Of a stretch of 64,000 bases of DNA, positions 42,742 to 56,190 are shown piece after piece; position 1 is the first letter of the stretch; every line of letters starts with the position of its first letter. The stretch is from the NCBI RefSeq assembly GCF_963678635.1, contig NC_087065.1:32306373-32370372 (forward strand), written 5' to 3'. The notes under the pieces are model-generated. The model saw nothing but the letters and a program-made list of their open reading frames with translations. It did no database searches and was not told where the DNA came from. The stretch comes from Symsagittifera roscoffensis (Eukaryota; Xenacoelomorpha; Acoela; Convolutidae). The position numbers were made by a program, and so were the translations under genes.

Positions 42742-45288
42742 TTTTTTTCCCTAAAACCCTCTCCACTTTGCTCTTTTAGAACCTACACCTCGTTAAATAC
42801 CCTCACCCCGAACCAAACCCCAAAAACATCTACTTACACTCTATGATTGAGAAGAAAATGAACCAAAAACAACACATAAGTACGCAATAAATCAACTAAA
42901 TCAATGCGAATCCGAACCACAAGATATAGAATTGACAGAAAAATTAGCAACACTTTATTCAGAGGCAGGAGCTACAATCTTAAAAGGATATAAGTTTACA
43001 CCAAAATTATCAGAAGGAAAAGTTCATTGCTCCCAGCTTTCAAAGAGAAACATAAAAATGACTCGACCAAAATTTTCTTTACCACAGCAACATCAAAGAC
43101 TTTTGCATTTTACCCTCGAAGGTTGCAAAAACGAACTAAAACAATTAAAATTAACTTTAGATAAAGGCAAAACTGAAAATTAGTAAGCTTCCAAGTCTTC
43201 CTAGACACATCCCAATATATCTTCTAAAAAACACAGGACAGACCGGCGGAAAAATTAAACAACAACACAAAGACAGTACCCGTTTACAAGACTTATCATT
43301 CAAGAAGAACTCTTATTTTGGCGCAATCCATTATGAAATTCATCTAGACATGAAATTAGATAACACAAAAGATAGAATTTTTCAAGGAAACTCACTATCC
43401 GAATTGGAAACACTACATCACTTAAGTTAACTCGAACAAACACAGATATTACAACCTCTTGCACTAGCAGCATTCAAAATAGCTTATGCAGGATACTTAT
43501 TATCAGGTAAAAGATCAAATTTTACCGACTACGAAGGAAACATCCTCAAATATCACACAAGTAATAAAAAAACTATCATCATCTTTTGTTTTTGAAGACA
43601 AACCATGCTACATAAGAATCCCTTTATTCAACAAAAACAACGTGTTTATCAAGACGCGCGTGTTTTGTGATACAGATGTCCCATGTGGATCTTAAAATAG
43701 CCACAATGCAGTGCAGCTAAACCAAAATAGTGATAAATGCTACCTTTTCACTTTTTCACTCAATACCCCATTTCTACCTTCAACCCCATCAACAATAAGT
43801 CGAACGCCAACCACTACATTTGCTCTAAGTTTCCCTACAAATTTAGACGATATGTATCGATAAGTTCTAGCCACAAAAATTCCTCTACGATTAGATGGGA
43901 ATAGATTCCTAGCACCCCTCCCCTAATTGGTCAATATCTTGATACTAACAGATTACAAAATTGGGCACTAAATCGATTACAATATAGACACGACATATAC
44001 AAAGACATACAAGAACATAATATACCGATCCATTCACAAAACAATCTAACACCGAAAGTTGAGGTAGCAGTGAAACTAAATAAATTAGTTAACCGACCAC
44101 TACCTCTAGCCCAGCCAAACATAACAGCTAAATCTTTATATCCCCCATTTATCACAACCGAACTTATCTATAAATACGATATATATACAAAAGAGAAACT
44201 CGAATTTATAACATACTACAATCCATACTCATTTCTATATTACACATGTATCTTTTCATAGTTTTTTTCCCTAAAACCCTCTCCACTTTGTTCTTTTAGA
44301 ACCTACACCTCGTTAAATACCCTCACCCCGAACCGAACCCCAAAAACATCTACTTACACTCTATGATTGAGAAGAAAATGAACCAAAAACAACACATAAG
44401 TAAGTAATAAATCAAGTAAATCAATGCGAATCCGAACCACAAGATATAGAATTGACAGAAATATTAGCAACACTTTATTCAGAGGCAGGAGCTACAATCT
44501 TAAAAGGATATAAGTTTACACCAAAATTATCAGAAGGAAAAGTTCATTGCTCCCAGCTTTCAAATAGAAACATAAAAATGACTCGATCAAAATTTTCTTT
44601 ACCACAACAACATCAAAGACTTTTGCATTTTACCCTCGAAGGTTGCAAAACCGAACTAAAACAATTAAAATTAACTTTAGATAAAGGCAAAACTGAAAAT
44701 TAGTAAGCTTCCAAGTCTTCCCAGACACATTCCAATAAGTCTTCTAAAAACACAGGACAGACCGGCGGAAAATTAAACAACAACACAAAGACAGTACCCG
44801 TTTACAAGACTTATCATTCAAGAAGAACTCTTATTTTGGCGCAATCCATTATGAAATTCATCTAGACATGAAATTAGATAACACAAAAGATAGAATTTTT
44901 CAAGGAAACTCACTATCCGAATTGGAAACACTACATCACTTAAGTTAACTCGAACAAACACAGATATTACAACCTCTTGCACTAGCAGTATTCAAAATAG
45001 CTTCTGCAGGATACTTATTATCAGGTAAAAGATCAAATTTTACCGACTACGAAGGAAACATCCTCAAATATCACACAAGTAATAAAAAAACTATCACCAT
45101 CTTTTGTTTTTGAAGACAAACGATGCTACATAAGAATCCCTATATTCAACAAAAACAACGTGTTTATCAAGACGCGCTTGTTTTGTGATATAGATGTCCC
45201 ATGTGGATCTTAAAATAGCCACAATGCAGTGCAGCTAAACCAAAATAGTGATAAATGCTACCTTTTCACTTTTTCACTCAATACCCCA
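42251..45288 (+). repeat. Tandem duplication, period 1519 bp, inside copy A
   Basis: 42251-43769 and 43770-45288 are nearly the same sequence; they cover the end of the pre-env remnant and the start of env. The junction has CCCCATTTCT microhomology. The copies differ at only a scatter of positions, far fewer than copy A differs from the intact element, so the duplication came well after copy A decayed. Confidence 0.92.
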
Positions 45289-45860
45289 TTCTTACGCCAC
45301 CATTGAAGAAAATCTCACCAGAAAGTATAAAAGCTATCGCTGGAAACACAAACATAGATTTTAAATTAGTAGGTATATACTCCAGATGAGACACACAATC
45401 GATTAAAATAATTTCAAGAAATCCTAACAATCAGAAGACCAAAAATTGAGAAAACTCGCTGAAACTGCAGGTTTCTCCGATATATACGCACAATATTACA
45501 GCGAACAATTTAAATAATTTAAAAAATTACATATATGTTAACGGTGGAAAAAACCATCCACAAGATATTTCACCTATAAAAGTTTTTCGTTTTTGTTAAC
45601 TTAAAGATTGAACTTCTCGCTTTTCTATGATGTCCCTACTACAACTTAGAAAGACTGACTATTCTATACGCATTTTTTAATTTTTTCGGATTGTTTTTCT
45701 AACTATTGAAAGGAATCTACAACACATGCGCAAAACATACACAAATAAACAAACAAGCAAGTGTAGCACGTATATTGTTTGCAGGATTCTTTGGAATATT
45801 TTCAAACTCAGTCAACAAAGTTCTTCTCGACGCTCAAATTACCGAAGTAGAAACAAGAGT
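42742..45860 (+). pseudogene. env: Copy A env, broken, deleted and partly duplicated
   Basis: Env homology begins after the pre-env remnant and appears twice because of the tandem duplication. Recognisable parts include the ATLYSEAGAT..GYKFTPK block (42950 and 44470), the ELETLHHL block, FVFEDKPCYIRIP, and finally KGIYNTCAKH..ASVARILFAGFFGIF (45706-45830). About 230 codons of the ectodomain, including the part that gave the satellite, are missing. Homology stops near 45860. No 3' LTR is seen. Confidence 0.85.
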
Positions 45861-46159
45861 CCACCTAATTTTTGAACAAAAAAAACGCATTGCCCAGCTC
45901 CACCTTAATAAATTTTGCTGGACTAGAAAACTATGTAAATTTTTTACACAATTTAGCCAAATCTTCAAATTTGACAACTTAAATTGATACAGTTATCAGG
46001 CGTTTAGAGTTATTTTTTACTGAGTGGTAATGCATTGTGGAAAACTATGTATAACCATTGAAAATTTTGGGGAAAAAATTAGCAGTCTTAGTTTTGAGAG
46101 TTTATGTTGCCCTCCTAAATCGGCGCCCGGTTGTTTTATGCTGAAAAAGTTAGGTATCA
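45861..46159. other. Unassigned 300 bp
   Basis: No similarity found to the element or to other parts of the window; no gene seen. Confidence 0.4.
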
Positions 46160-48470
46160 GACTTTAAAAATAAATTAAATTACATGTGACTGTTATTTTT
46201 GAGTCAATAGTGGTATTATATAAACAAAAATTTAGCTCACTCATGACTTTGAGACTGAGCTGAAACCAATCAGAAATGTTCGCAAGAAACACACAGAGAC
46301 AAAGCAGAGCTTAGCACCACTTGCGATACAACATAAACAGAAATATTTAAAAAAATCAATTTAGATTTACAGAAATAAAAAAGACATAAATTATGAAAAA
46401 AGTTAGATGAACCAAGTTTTTTGTTCAGATAAAAAGAAACGACTGAGAATTTCATAACTTGTTTAGCTCAGAGATTTTCAATTTAATTGCTCGTTAAGCT
46501 CTGCCAAAAAAGTAGGTGAAACGATTCGATCAAACAACCAAGTTGAAATTTTTAAACGTTTTATGCGTTGAAAATTTTCAATTAAAAAACTTCAGTTTTC
46601 TGCCATCTGATTCCTTTCAGGAAATAACTTTTAAAAAATATCAACGTTTTGTTGCTTGAATAGCTTATCTACGAAAACGTGCAAATCCGGGAAAAATTCG
46701 TGTCTAAAAAATCTTTTGAACTGTTTCAGAGCTCCATCGCTTGTTTAGCTCATTACAAAAAACTTAGCGTTTTTGGCAGCCAAATGGCTTTTTGAAATAA
46801 TTTAGTGTTAGTTCGAAAATCTTGCCTAAGAAAACAAATTCTGGAGCAGATTTGCTCTATGAAACAGCTTGCGTGATTTCAAGGTTTCATCAGTTGAAAG
46901 ACTGAAATATAAAACCCTTAAATTTCGCCATCTGATTCCCTACAGGAATAAGCTTGCAATTATCCAGAGTTTCAAGGTTTGACTAGCTTGCTTTCACAAA
47001 GCATGCAAACCAATTTCGTTAAAAAAAAACATAAATTGTTTCACATCTTGAAATGCTTGACTTTGATAAACTAATTATCTGCAAAAAACGCAATTGGTTG
47101 AATGGCTGTAATTGATAGGCAATTAAAAGACTTGACACCTTTTACAAAACATTTCAAGCATCACATAGAACTAATTCACAATATAAAAATGGACAAGCTG
47201 AAAATCACAGAAGTAGCACAACAAATCATCAACGAGAAATTCATCAGGTACATTCCACAACAACTGAAACAACCCCTGGCCCACCAGGAATTGAGAACAA
47301 CGAAACTTCCGAAGTACAATTAAATACCTTACATTGTGAAAGTATTGACAAAAAAAGTGACACAGACAAAACAATGATTATCAATATGTTAAGATTAGAA
47401 CACATGTATGAAACCAGCCAGACACATATCAAACAAAAGATACAAATTATACAGCACATTTTATCAAACATCACGACTTAACAAGCAATATACATCAAAA
47501 TACCCTATCCAGGACAACTCCACCAAATTAAAGCCCAAAAAACAAACTTTTTCAAACTCCTTACCTCGAATAAGATTTCTTTATCAACTCAGACACAGGC
47601 TCAAACTCAAATATTAAAAGTCTTAATACAGGGAATAAAAAGATTTCAAACGCCAATAAAATTCTTACTCTATAAAACATTAAGCAAGTTAGCTACCGCA
47701 CAAGGTACAAGTTTGAAGAGTAATGGAAAAATTCAATTAATTTTCCAACTAACAAAAACAACTGAAAAAAAAATTTCAAACGAAACGCTTCAAACCACTA
47801 TTTCGCAGAACAGATATAAAACATAATGTAACCATTTATTACTCAAAAAACACCAACAAAATTAAAAATTTAGGCAGCAGACTTCGGAAGCAGACTTAAA
47901 AAGTTATGCAGCCTACATTGTTCCAAATTTTTTCCGATTTACAACCAACAACGAACAGACATTTAAAAAGCTTTTAAATGATTACGCATATAATCTACCC
48001 TTTGCTTGACTTCATCAAAATATTATTGATTAAAACAAACATCAAAACAAAAAAAACATACCTTGACTTCGAAACCAACTCACAATTTTTCCAGAGTAAC
48101 AAAATCATGGAAAAAAATGCTAAAATTACATAAACAGATAATGCAAAAGTTACATTTACAACATTTCACCATAAAAACAGCACTTCCAATAGAACTGCTG
48201 GAAAATTTTGAACAAACGCAACATAACAGTTTAGTCAATCTACTGGACAGAGTGAAAATTTATCTAACCACAAGGTAATTTGAAAACTAAGAAAAACCGA
48301 CTATTTCACAAAAACACAGTTTCTCAAAACAAAAACCAAGACAACAAGAACTCATCGCCATGTTTAATTTCAGAATTTCACGAATCGATCAAAAAAACTG
48401 TAAACAACTAGCGTAAATTTTATCGAAATAAACTTAAGTTTTTTTTTGTTAAACGAAAATTATGATCTAA
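46160..48470 (+). repeat. Segmental duplication, first copy (second at 50957-53310)
   Basis: Both copies start near AATAAATTAAATT(A/T)CATGTGAC and stay alignable for 2.3 kb. The first 0.9 kb is AT-rich DNA with an internal motif CCATCTGATTCC(C/T)T..CAGGAA repeated about 325 bp apart and is not from the LTR element. From about 47100 it is a gag C-terminus, protease and pol N-terminus remnant (PPGIENNE near 47290; DIKHNV near 47815). The copies differ considerably, so the event is old. Confidence 0.8.
47180..47960 (+). pseudogene. gag: Gag-protease fragment in the first segmental copy
   Basis: Decayed remains of the Gag tail, protease and linker to pol. Gag RSST..HQRE, TTETTPGPPGIE and MIINMLRLE blocks match the intact protein; the protease shows LATAQGTSLKS near 47690. 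At the codon equal to the TAA of the intact copy this one reads CAT (His). Confidence 0.75.
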
Positions 48471-49840
48471 AAAGAACCGAAGCATTAAAAGAGAAGAAAC
48501 TCTTCAATTCTTCATCTGATTTAGAATTTTCATCCGTCACTTTGTTTGTTTGTTGCGATCTTCACGTTCTAGCGAATGATTTGGCTTATTACAGTTCTTG
48601 CTTGTTTTTCCCGTCGATGGACAGCTCTTCAGATGTCCCTCATCGATCGATTTTCCATATCTTGTACACGGTTTTGTTCTGACCGGTGCCTCGTACTACT
48701 TCTGACATCGTTTGTTTTCAGCTTAAACTCTTCTCTGTTTTGTCGCCAATTGTTTTTCTCCAACTGCCATTTTCCGTGAGAGGTTCTGCTTTATTTTAAC
48801 TTGAGACTCTGTGAAATTTCCTGCACTTGCAGTATCGGCATACGAGATTTGGAAAGCTTTTGTCGCCTGTTTGATTTCTTCAAACTTGACATATCCTTTT
48901 TACAACCAACATTGATTAGCCATTTAAAAAAGCTTTTAAATAGGTACGCATATAATTCACCCATTGCTCAACTTCATCGATATATTATTGATCAAAACAA
49001 ACATTAAAACAAACAAAAACTTACTTTGACTTTAAAAAAAACTCATACTTTTTTCAGAGTAACAAAATCATCGAAAAAAAGCTAAAAATACATATACAGA
49101 TAATGTGAAAGTTACATATACAACAATTCTTCATATAAACAGCACTTCCAATAGAACTGCTGGAAAATTTTAAACAAAAGCAGCAAAGCAGTTTTGTCAA
49201 TCTACTAGACTGAATGAAAGTTTATCTAACTAAAAAAAGTACTGAAACAAAAAATCGACTATTTCACAAAAAAAAACAATTTCTCAAAATATATAGCAAG
49301 ACAACAAGAACTCCTAGCCATGTTTCATTTCTGAAATTCACGAATCGATCAAAAAAACTCTAAATAGCTAGCTTAATATTTATTGCAATAACCTTAAAAT
49401 CTTATTGTTAAACAGAAAATATGATCTAAAAAAAACCGAAACATTGAAAGAGATTTTATTCTTCAATTTTTTGTTTGAACCAGAATTTTCATCCATCACT
49501 TCGTTTGTTTGTTACAATGTGCACATTCTAGCGAATGGTTTGGCTTATTACAGTTCCTTTTTATTTTTCCCATCGCCGGACAGCTCTTCATATGTCCCTC
49601 CTCGATCGATTCTCCTAATATTGTACTTGGTTTTTGTTCTGACGGGGGCCTCGTATTTTTTCTGACATCGTTTTTTTCAGCTTATACTCTTCTCTGTTGG
49701 GTCGCCACCTGTTTTTCCCCTACTGCCAATTTCCATGAGAGGTTCCTGTTTTATTTTTTTTGATACCCTATGAAATTTCCTGCACTTTCAGTTTTGGCGT
49801 TTGAGTTTAGGAACGTGTCGTCTGTTTGCTTTGTTCAAAC
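47930..49840 (+). repeat. Tandem duplication, period about 960 bp
   Basis: 47935 onward (TTTACAACCAACAACG) matches 48895 onward (TTTACAACCAACATTG), and the correspondence continues through GGACAGCTCTTCA(G/T)ATGTCCCTC at 48617 and 49576 to about 49840. The second half of each unit (e.g. 48530-48830) is GC-richer and unrelated to the LTR element. Frames at 48446-48682 and 49405-49665 are homologous to each other but match no known family. Confidence 0.8.
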
Positions 49841-49953
49841 TTGAGTCTCAAATGTCAGTATATCTTCTAATACTGTGTTCTTCATCTTCGAGATAGATAA
49901 AACCCTAACAAGTTCGTCTTTTAATGTACCTAGATCCTCTTTTACTGAATCTG
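49841..49953 (-). other. Possible coiled-coil coding fragment cut by the gap
   Basis: On the minus strand the frame reads into a stop through SVKEDLGTLKDELVRVL and ILTFETQ, with a heptad-like pattern of Leu/Val. It runs into the assembly gap, so its beginning is unknown. It could be the end of a transposon-encoded protein. Confidence 0.35.
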
Positions 49954-50153
49954 NNNNNNNNNNNNNNNNNNNNNNNNNNNNNNNNNNNNNNNNNNNNNNN
50001 NNNNNNNNNNNNNNNNNNNNNNNNNNNNNNNNNNNNNNNNNNNNNNNNNNNNNNNNNNNNNNNNNNNNNNNNNNNNNNNNNNNNNNNNNNNNNNNNNNNN
50101 NNNNNNNNNNNNNNNNNNNNNNNNNNNNNNNNNNNNNNNNNNNNNNNNNNNNN
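49954..50153. other. Assembly gap, 200 N
   Basis: A run of exactly 200 N, probably a placeholder of fixed length. The true gap size is unknown. It lies between the tandem duplications and the second segmental copy, where assembly is expected to fail. Confidence 0.99.
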
Positions 50154-50344
50154 TTAGACCCTTGCAAAAAACAACCTACTCTATGTAATATTTCAAAATT
50201 TCATCGCTTCAGTAGTTCGCAATGAAAAACTTCAAATCCAGTTTCTCAAAGTCAGACGCCAGTGGCTTGAATATAATTATTCGGACAAACAATAAGATTA
50301 AAACTAAATTCATTGAATTTCCCTAACCAGGTGTTAACCTGTAG

Positions 50345-50611
50345 CTAGAGCATCATTCTGCTAAAGTTGAACGAGATAACGGTGCAAACAGTTCGAGGCA
50401 GTTTCAATTGATTTATGATAGACATTTTGTCTAATGCTTGTTCATCATTATTGACTACCATGACAATCCTCGTTCCCTTCTTCTTTCCTCTCGCTGGTTC
50501 ATCTGTTGCTTCTTCATCCGCTATTGCTTGCGCGTCCCTCGTTCGCCTCTTGGTGTCTCTAGTCGATGAATTGGTTCTTCTATGACAGCTTTCGGGATCC
50601 TCTAACAGCAC
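50345..50611 (-). CDS. Hypothetical 88-codon frame, GC-richer island
   Basis: Not recognised. The minus-strand frame is hydrophilic, with an Arg/Lys/Glu-rich first half (RDTKRRTRDAQA, GKKKG) and a more hydrophobic end. It stands out because 50380-50640 is more GC-rich than its surroundings. The open frame continues upstream of the ATG. It may belong to the same unknown protein as the fragment across the gap (49841-49953), perhaps a transposon remnant. Confidence 0.3.
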   Translation of the reverse strand: MLLEDPESCHRRTNSSTRDTKRRTRDAQAIADEEATDEPARGKKKGTRIVMVVNNDEQALDKMSIINQLKLPRTVCTVISFNFSRMML

Positions 50612-50956
50612 TTCTGGATTTACATTTCTTTTACCGTCACGACTTGTAGAAATTTGTCAAGACCAATTATTGAATTCCATGGTGGATCCAAGTTTCACAC
50701 GGTGGATCCGAAATTGCTGAAGTCCAAACAGATATACCCATGTCAGTTCTGTTGTCATGAGACAAGAAACCTGCTGGCTGCATCATGTGATATCGCTTGG
50801 GATAAATGTAAATCTGATTGAAAGTGAGTTAGATTTCAAATGGTCATATAAAATGAAATCTTGGTTTTAAATTTTTAACACATTATTGGGTGCTGTTTTG
50901 ACCTGAGTTCTGACTCAGTCAGCTTACGTTTTTGGTCGGAATAATATGACTTTATC

Positions 50957-53310
50957 AATAAATTAAATTTCATGTGACTTTTCCGTTTGAGTTAATATTG
51001 GTATTATATAAACAAAAATTTAGCTCACTCATCACTTTGAGACTGAGCTGAAACCAATCAGAAAAATTCGCAAGAAACACACCTAGGCAAAGTAGGGCTT
51101 AGCACCACTTACGATACAACAAAATAGAAATATTTAAAAAAATTCAATTTAAAATTACAGAAAAAAAAACTAAATGATGAAAAAAGTTAGATGAACCAAG
51201 TTTTTTACGTTCAGATAAAAAAGAAACGACTTAGAATTTCATAACTTGTTTAGCTCAGAGATTTTCAAGTTCATTGCTCGTTAAGGTCCCAAAAAAAAAT
51301 TAGGTGAAACGATTCGATCAAACAACCAAGTTGAAAGATTATAAATGTTTTATGCGTTGTAAATTTTCAATGAAAAACTTCAGTTTTCTGCCATCTGATT
51401 CCCTTTAGTAAATAACATTAAAAATATCAACGTTTTTTTTTTGCTTGAATACCTTACGTAGGAAAACAAGCATATATCGGAAAAAAATTTGTGTCTAAAA
51501 AATCACTTGAATTGTTTCAGAACTCCATCGCTTGATTACCTCATTAAGAGCAACTTAGAGTTTTTTGGCAACAAATGACTTTTTGAAATAATTTTAAAAA
51601 ATTACAAAGTGTTAGTTGGAACATTTTGCCTAAGAAAAAAAAGTTATTCTGGAGCAGATTTGCTCTTTGAAACAGCTTGCATAATTTTAAGGGTTCATCA
51701 GTTGAAAGACTGAACAAGAAAGCCTTTAGATTTCGCCATCTGATTCCCTACAGGAATTAGCTTGCATTTATCCATAGTTTCAATAATTGAAAAGCTTGCT
51801 TTCACAAAGCGTGCAAACCCGGTTTCGTTAAAAAAACATAAATTATTTCAAAATGTCAGATCTTGAAATGCTTGACTTCGATAAACTAATTTTCTGCAAA
51901 AAAAAAAATCAATTGATTGAGTGGCTGTAATTGAAAAACAACTACAATACCCAAAACTTTTAAATTTTTTTCAATCACCGCGTAGAAATAGTTCACAATA
52001 GCAAAATAGACAAGCTGAAAATCACAGAAGTAACACAACAAAACATCAACGAGAAATTAATCAAGTACAGTCAACAACTGAAACAACCCCTGACCCACCA
52101 GGAATTGAGAACAACAAAACTTCAGAAATGAAATTGAATCACATACTTTGTGAAGGTACTGATGATGAAATTGACACAGATAATACAATGATTATCAGCA
52201 TGTTAAGATTAGATCACAAATACAAAACCAGCCAGAAACATATCAAAAAAAAGATACAAATAAAACACCACATTTTGTCAAAAACCACGACTTAACAAGC
52301 AATGTATCGAAATACCCTATCGAAGACATCTCCATCAATTGAAAGCCAAAAAAACTAAAATTTTCAAACTCCATACCTCGAATAAGACTTTTTTATTAAC
52401 TAAGACGCATAATCAAACTCAAACAACAATAGTATTAATACAGGGAATAAAAAAACTTTCATGAGCCAATATTGCAAATTAGCTACCGCACAAGGTACAA
52501 GTTTGAAGTGTAATGGAAAAATTCAATTGTTTTTTCAACTAACAAAAACAACTGAAAAAACACATTGAACAGAACGCTTTAAACCACTAATTCACATAAC
52601 AGATATAAAACATAATATAACAACTTTTTACTGAACAAACTCCAACAATTAAAAAATTAAGCAGCAGACTTCAATTTAGAGACAAATACATTCCAAAAAA
52701 TAATAACTTTTCAGTGAAGTTTTTTGAAAGATTAAATATAAACCTACATTGTTCCAGATTTTATCTGAATCCGATTTACAACCAACAACAAAAATACATT
52801 AAAAAGCTACCTAGTGGTTACGCATATAATTTAACCATTGCTCACTTTCATCATAACTTTAATTATTAAGACAAACAACAAAACAAAAAATTAGTTTCAC
52901 TTTGAAAATAAACCAACTCATAATTTTTTCAGAGTAACAAAATCATTGAAAACAAATAAGCTCAAATTACATATAAAGATATTGTTAAATTACACATTTA
53001 CAACAATTCACATACAAACCCCGCTTCCAAAAGAACTGCTGGATAATTTGAAACAAATGCAACTTTACATTTTTCTCAATCTTTTATACTCAATGAAATT
53101 TATCTAACTACAAAGTAATTGAAAAGAATTGATACAAAAAACTGCCTACTTTACGAAAACAAAAAACTCAAAATATAGAACACGACAAGGAAAATCCTCG
53201 CCATGTTTCCTTTATAAATTACACAAATCTATCAAGAAACTTTCAAACAACTAGCGTAATGCTTTTTGAAATGATCTTAAAATCTTATTGTTAAACAAAA
53301 GTTATACAAA
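50957..53310 (+). repeat. Segmental duplication, second copy; start of copy B
   Basis: Homologous to 46160-48470. From about 51960 it carries the Gag tail (PPGIENNKTS near 52100), protease remnant and the KDKYIPK..FERLN linker (near 52680-52740) of copy B, and runs on without a break into the pol remnant. The codon matching the intact TAA reads CAT near 52608. Confidence 0.8.
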
Positions 53311-55460
53311 AATGATATCGGAAAAATACATTCATAAAGTGAGTAGACTCTAGTATATTCTTCAACAATAAGCAATTGTTTCATCAACAAATAAAGGCCA
53401 ACAACTAAAAGGTAGCATATTCATAAACCCGTTTATTATACTAGCAATAGAATAATCTCTAAAAATAAACCTCGCCGCAAGATACTTAAATTCTCCTATA
53501 CATGAATCAAAATTTTACTGGCCCAAAGAACACATACAAGTCATACTCACCAAAATAAACGGACAATATTATACAACAGCCCGCAAGAACACTGCAGACG
53601 ATCAAATGCCCCATTTGAACAATCACGACGCTTAACACAATTTGTCATTGGAAATCTGCAACACGAAATTAAAAGTTTATTATGTGGAACATCCATGTGA
53701 CCAACTTTTTTGACCATTGTTTTCAAGTTAGAAATGTAATCACATATTTTGACAATGTTTTCATTTAGTCACAAACAAAAACAGAAAGGTTCCGAGTCTT
53801 TGAAAAATATCAGCAAGTTTTAGCAAAAGGAATTATGAAAGCAACCCCAAATGAATCAATATTTTTTTAAACTCGAATTGAGTTTTTTGAGGACACTTTT
53901 TGAGGGATAAAAAAACTCCATAAAATCAAAACCAATTGTTTTTTGGAAATAACAACCACCATCTTATAAAAATAAAACTTAAGAATTTCTTGGAATGTTA
54001 ATTTTTCTAAGTAAAAATTATATAAAAACAAATTTATTCTAGAAAAACAATATTTACGACAAAAAAAAAACATTTTCGAATGGACAATCGAACAACAAAA
54101 ACGATTTGATTGAACTTAAAAAAACCATTTGCGAACAAACATCACTCACTATCCCAGACCCAGATCAATAATTATACGCAATTTATGATGCATCCAAATT
54201 CTGAATTGTATTAGCACTTTTATAACTTCATCACGGATTAAATAAAATGAAAAAAATTTCAGCAAACTCACGACTTTTTACAAAAGCTATGACACTCTAC
54301 AATCAAGGGAGAGTACTTAGCTATAATATATGCACTAAGAGAGTACAAATTGTTAATTCTCGGATCAAAACATTTCTAAATTACAACAATTCTATACACA
54401 GATCATTAACCTACACTTTTTTCCCACAGAAATCAAACCCAAATTGTAGAGTCTATAGATTTCAATTGTTCTTATTAATATTCCTTAACCTACACATAGC
54501 CTGGACGGCAACAAAAAAAACGCGCTTTGCCAGATGGAATTACCTCAGCCAGCAGAACTGCTAACACGAAATACCATAATTGGAACTCTGTAAAACGTAA
54601 AAATTATTCTTTGCTCAAGATGAAACATCACCACGTCTAGAATGCAAATATGCAGAACAAATCGATACGGATAACAAGCAAATAAATAACCTAGAACCGT
54701 TTCCAACTTATCTGGATTGTCAAAAGAATCATTATGATTTGGACTTCAAATAAAAAAAAGAACTTCAAATCCATAGGAAAATCAACATTTTTCAAATGTA
54801 AGACTAAACCCGCAAAAGCAAATATTCTTTTTTAAGGAAACGAAAACCCTACTTCAATCATTTCTAAAAATAAACCACACATGAATCAATGAAAGAACAA
54901 ATATCTTAGAATACAATTACACTAGTACAATTTATCTGTTTACCACTAAAATTGTTTTTACTAGCTTTTTAAATATATTTCTATCAAAAATAGAAAGACA
55001 AAGTGGTTCAGAAAAAAACTTGCAAAAAGTTTGTCTAATAGTTTTTCTTTGCAAATGCACCCGTTTGAAAAAAAGTCTTAAGCCATGATTGTCTCACAAG
55101 CTAACTAAACAATCCTTTTCCACCTCAAAAACAACTCGCTGAAAAACAATACTTTAAAGGACAAAGTTAGTAGTTCAATCGTTGAAAAAAGTTGATGAAA
55201 AGGCCAAAAACCTTCCACACAAAACTCATATATCGTGGTTGTACTAGACTTTTTTACACTTTACGTGGCCCTCAACCCAGCCCCCACTGTTATGCTACCT
55301 TTGCGTGTACAACACATAAGAAAAACTGACAAATTTTTGATTACGAGAACTCTTTGTCACAGACAATGGCACTGAAATCGTTACTATTAAAAATATCGCC
55401 TTATGCCGTTTTTTTATATTAAACATATCATATACCATGAACTTTGCATGTGCCATAATT
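52740..55460 (+). pseudogene. pol: Copy B pol, broken
   Basis: Decayed pol continuing from the protease remnant. Landmarks: LHIYNN near 53000, FINPFIILA and ARYLNSPIHESK near 53430-53520, ILTKINGQYYTTA near 53550-53580. The RT catalytic box is changed to YFDN near 53745. Later blocks are LFTKA near 54275, QKSNPNCRVYRFQL near 54430, and an integrase TDNGTE near 55360. It contains many stops. Confidence 0.83.
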
Positions 55461-55859
55461 TTTCATAATTTAATATTCCACAATCGAAAAGTTTGAAAAA
55501 AAAACGAAATTCAAAAACCACCTTTGAAAATTAAAAAAAAAACACATTCAAAAGATACAATCACTTGACAATTTTTTAAACGCATCAATTGATAATTAAA
55601 ACAAGCAGTCAACTGATTCTCAAACATCAACCCTGATATCATATGTCAAAAACCCGTTTTTGAGGAAAGTCAAGTACCTTTATCACAAACTTTGATTCCG
55701 GCACACCAGAACATTCCTTTGTCAACATAAATATGAACCAAATTGAAATCATAACACACCACTATCACAAAATTTAAACAGATCTCGACATCAAAATTGA
55801 AAAAATTGAAACAAAGATCGTAGCTTTTAGAGCAAAAGACCAACGTAGCACCTCTTCTT
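55461..55859 (+). other. Copy B interval between pol and pre-env remnants
   Basis: Too decayed to assign. Short echoes of the pre-env ORF are possible but not secure. Confidence 0.35.
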
Positions 55860-56190
55860 TTCTTCTGACATCAATTGATTAGCACCCGACTTCACAGTTG
55901 GGTATTAAATCAATTAAAATTCAAACAAAACTTTCACAAAGATAAACAAAAACGTAAAAATCAAAAGCTATCTCAGCAAAACATTTTTTACTAAAAATTG
56001 AGAAAAAAATTAGTAAAATAATATTACAAATCACCCACTACCACTATCTCAAACAGATAGACCAAAACAATTTTCGCCTTTCTATTTGTAAAGAATTAAT
56101 CTAATACACAAAAAAACGCAAAAAAAAAATCTTTTGGCTATACATCTTTTTGCAACCCATTTTCAGGACACATGTATCTTTTAATATTGG
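55860..56190 (+). pseudogene. Copy B remnant of the pre-env ORF
   Basis: Very decayed. The stretch QLGIKSIKIQTK near 55895 corresponds to the WALNRLQYRQ block of the intact ORF, and the sequence leads directly into env as in the other copies, with CACATGTATCTTTTAATATTGG at the junction (the equivalent of the overlap with the env ATG). Confidence 0.6.

Noticed and set aside
45861-46159. 3' LTR of copy A
   Set aside because: No stretch resembling the LTR, including its best preserved GCACGAATCTATCCGGCCGA block, occurs after copy A env.
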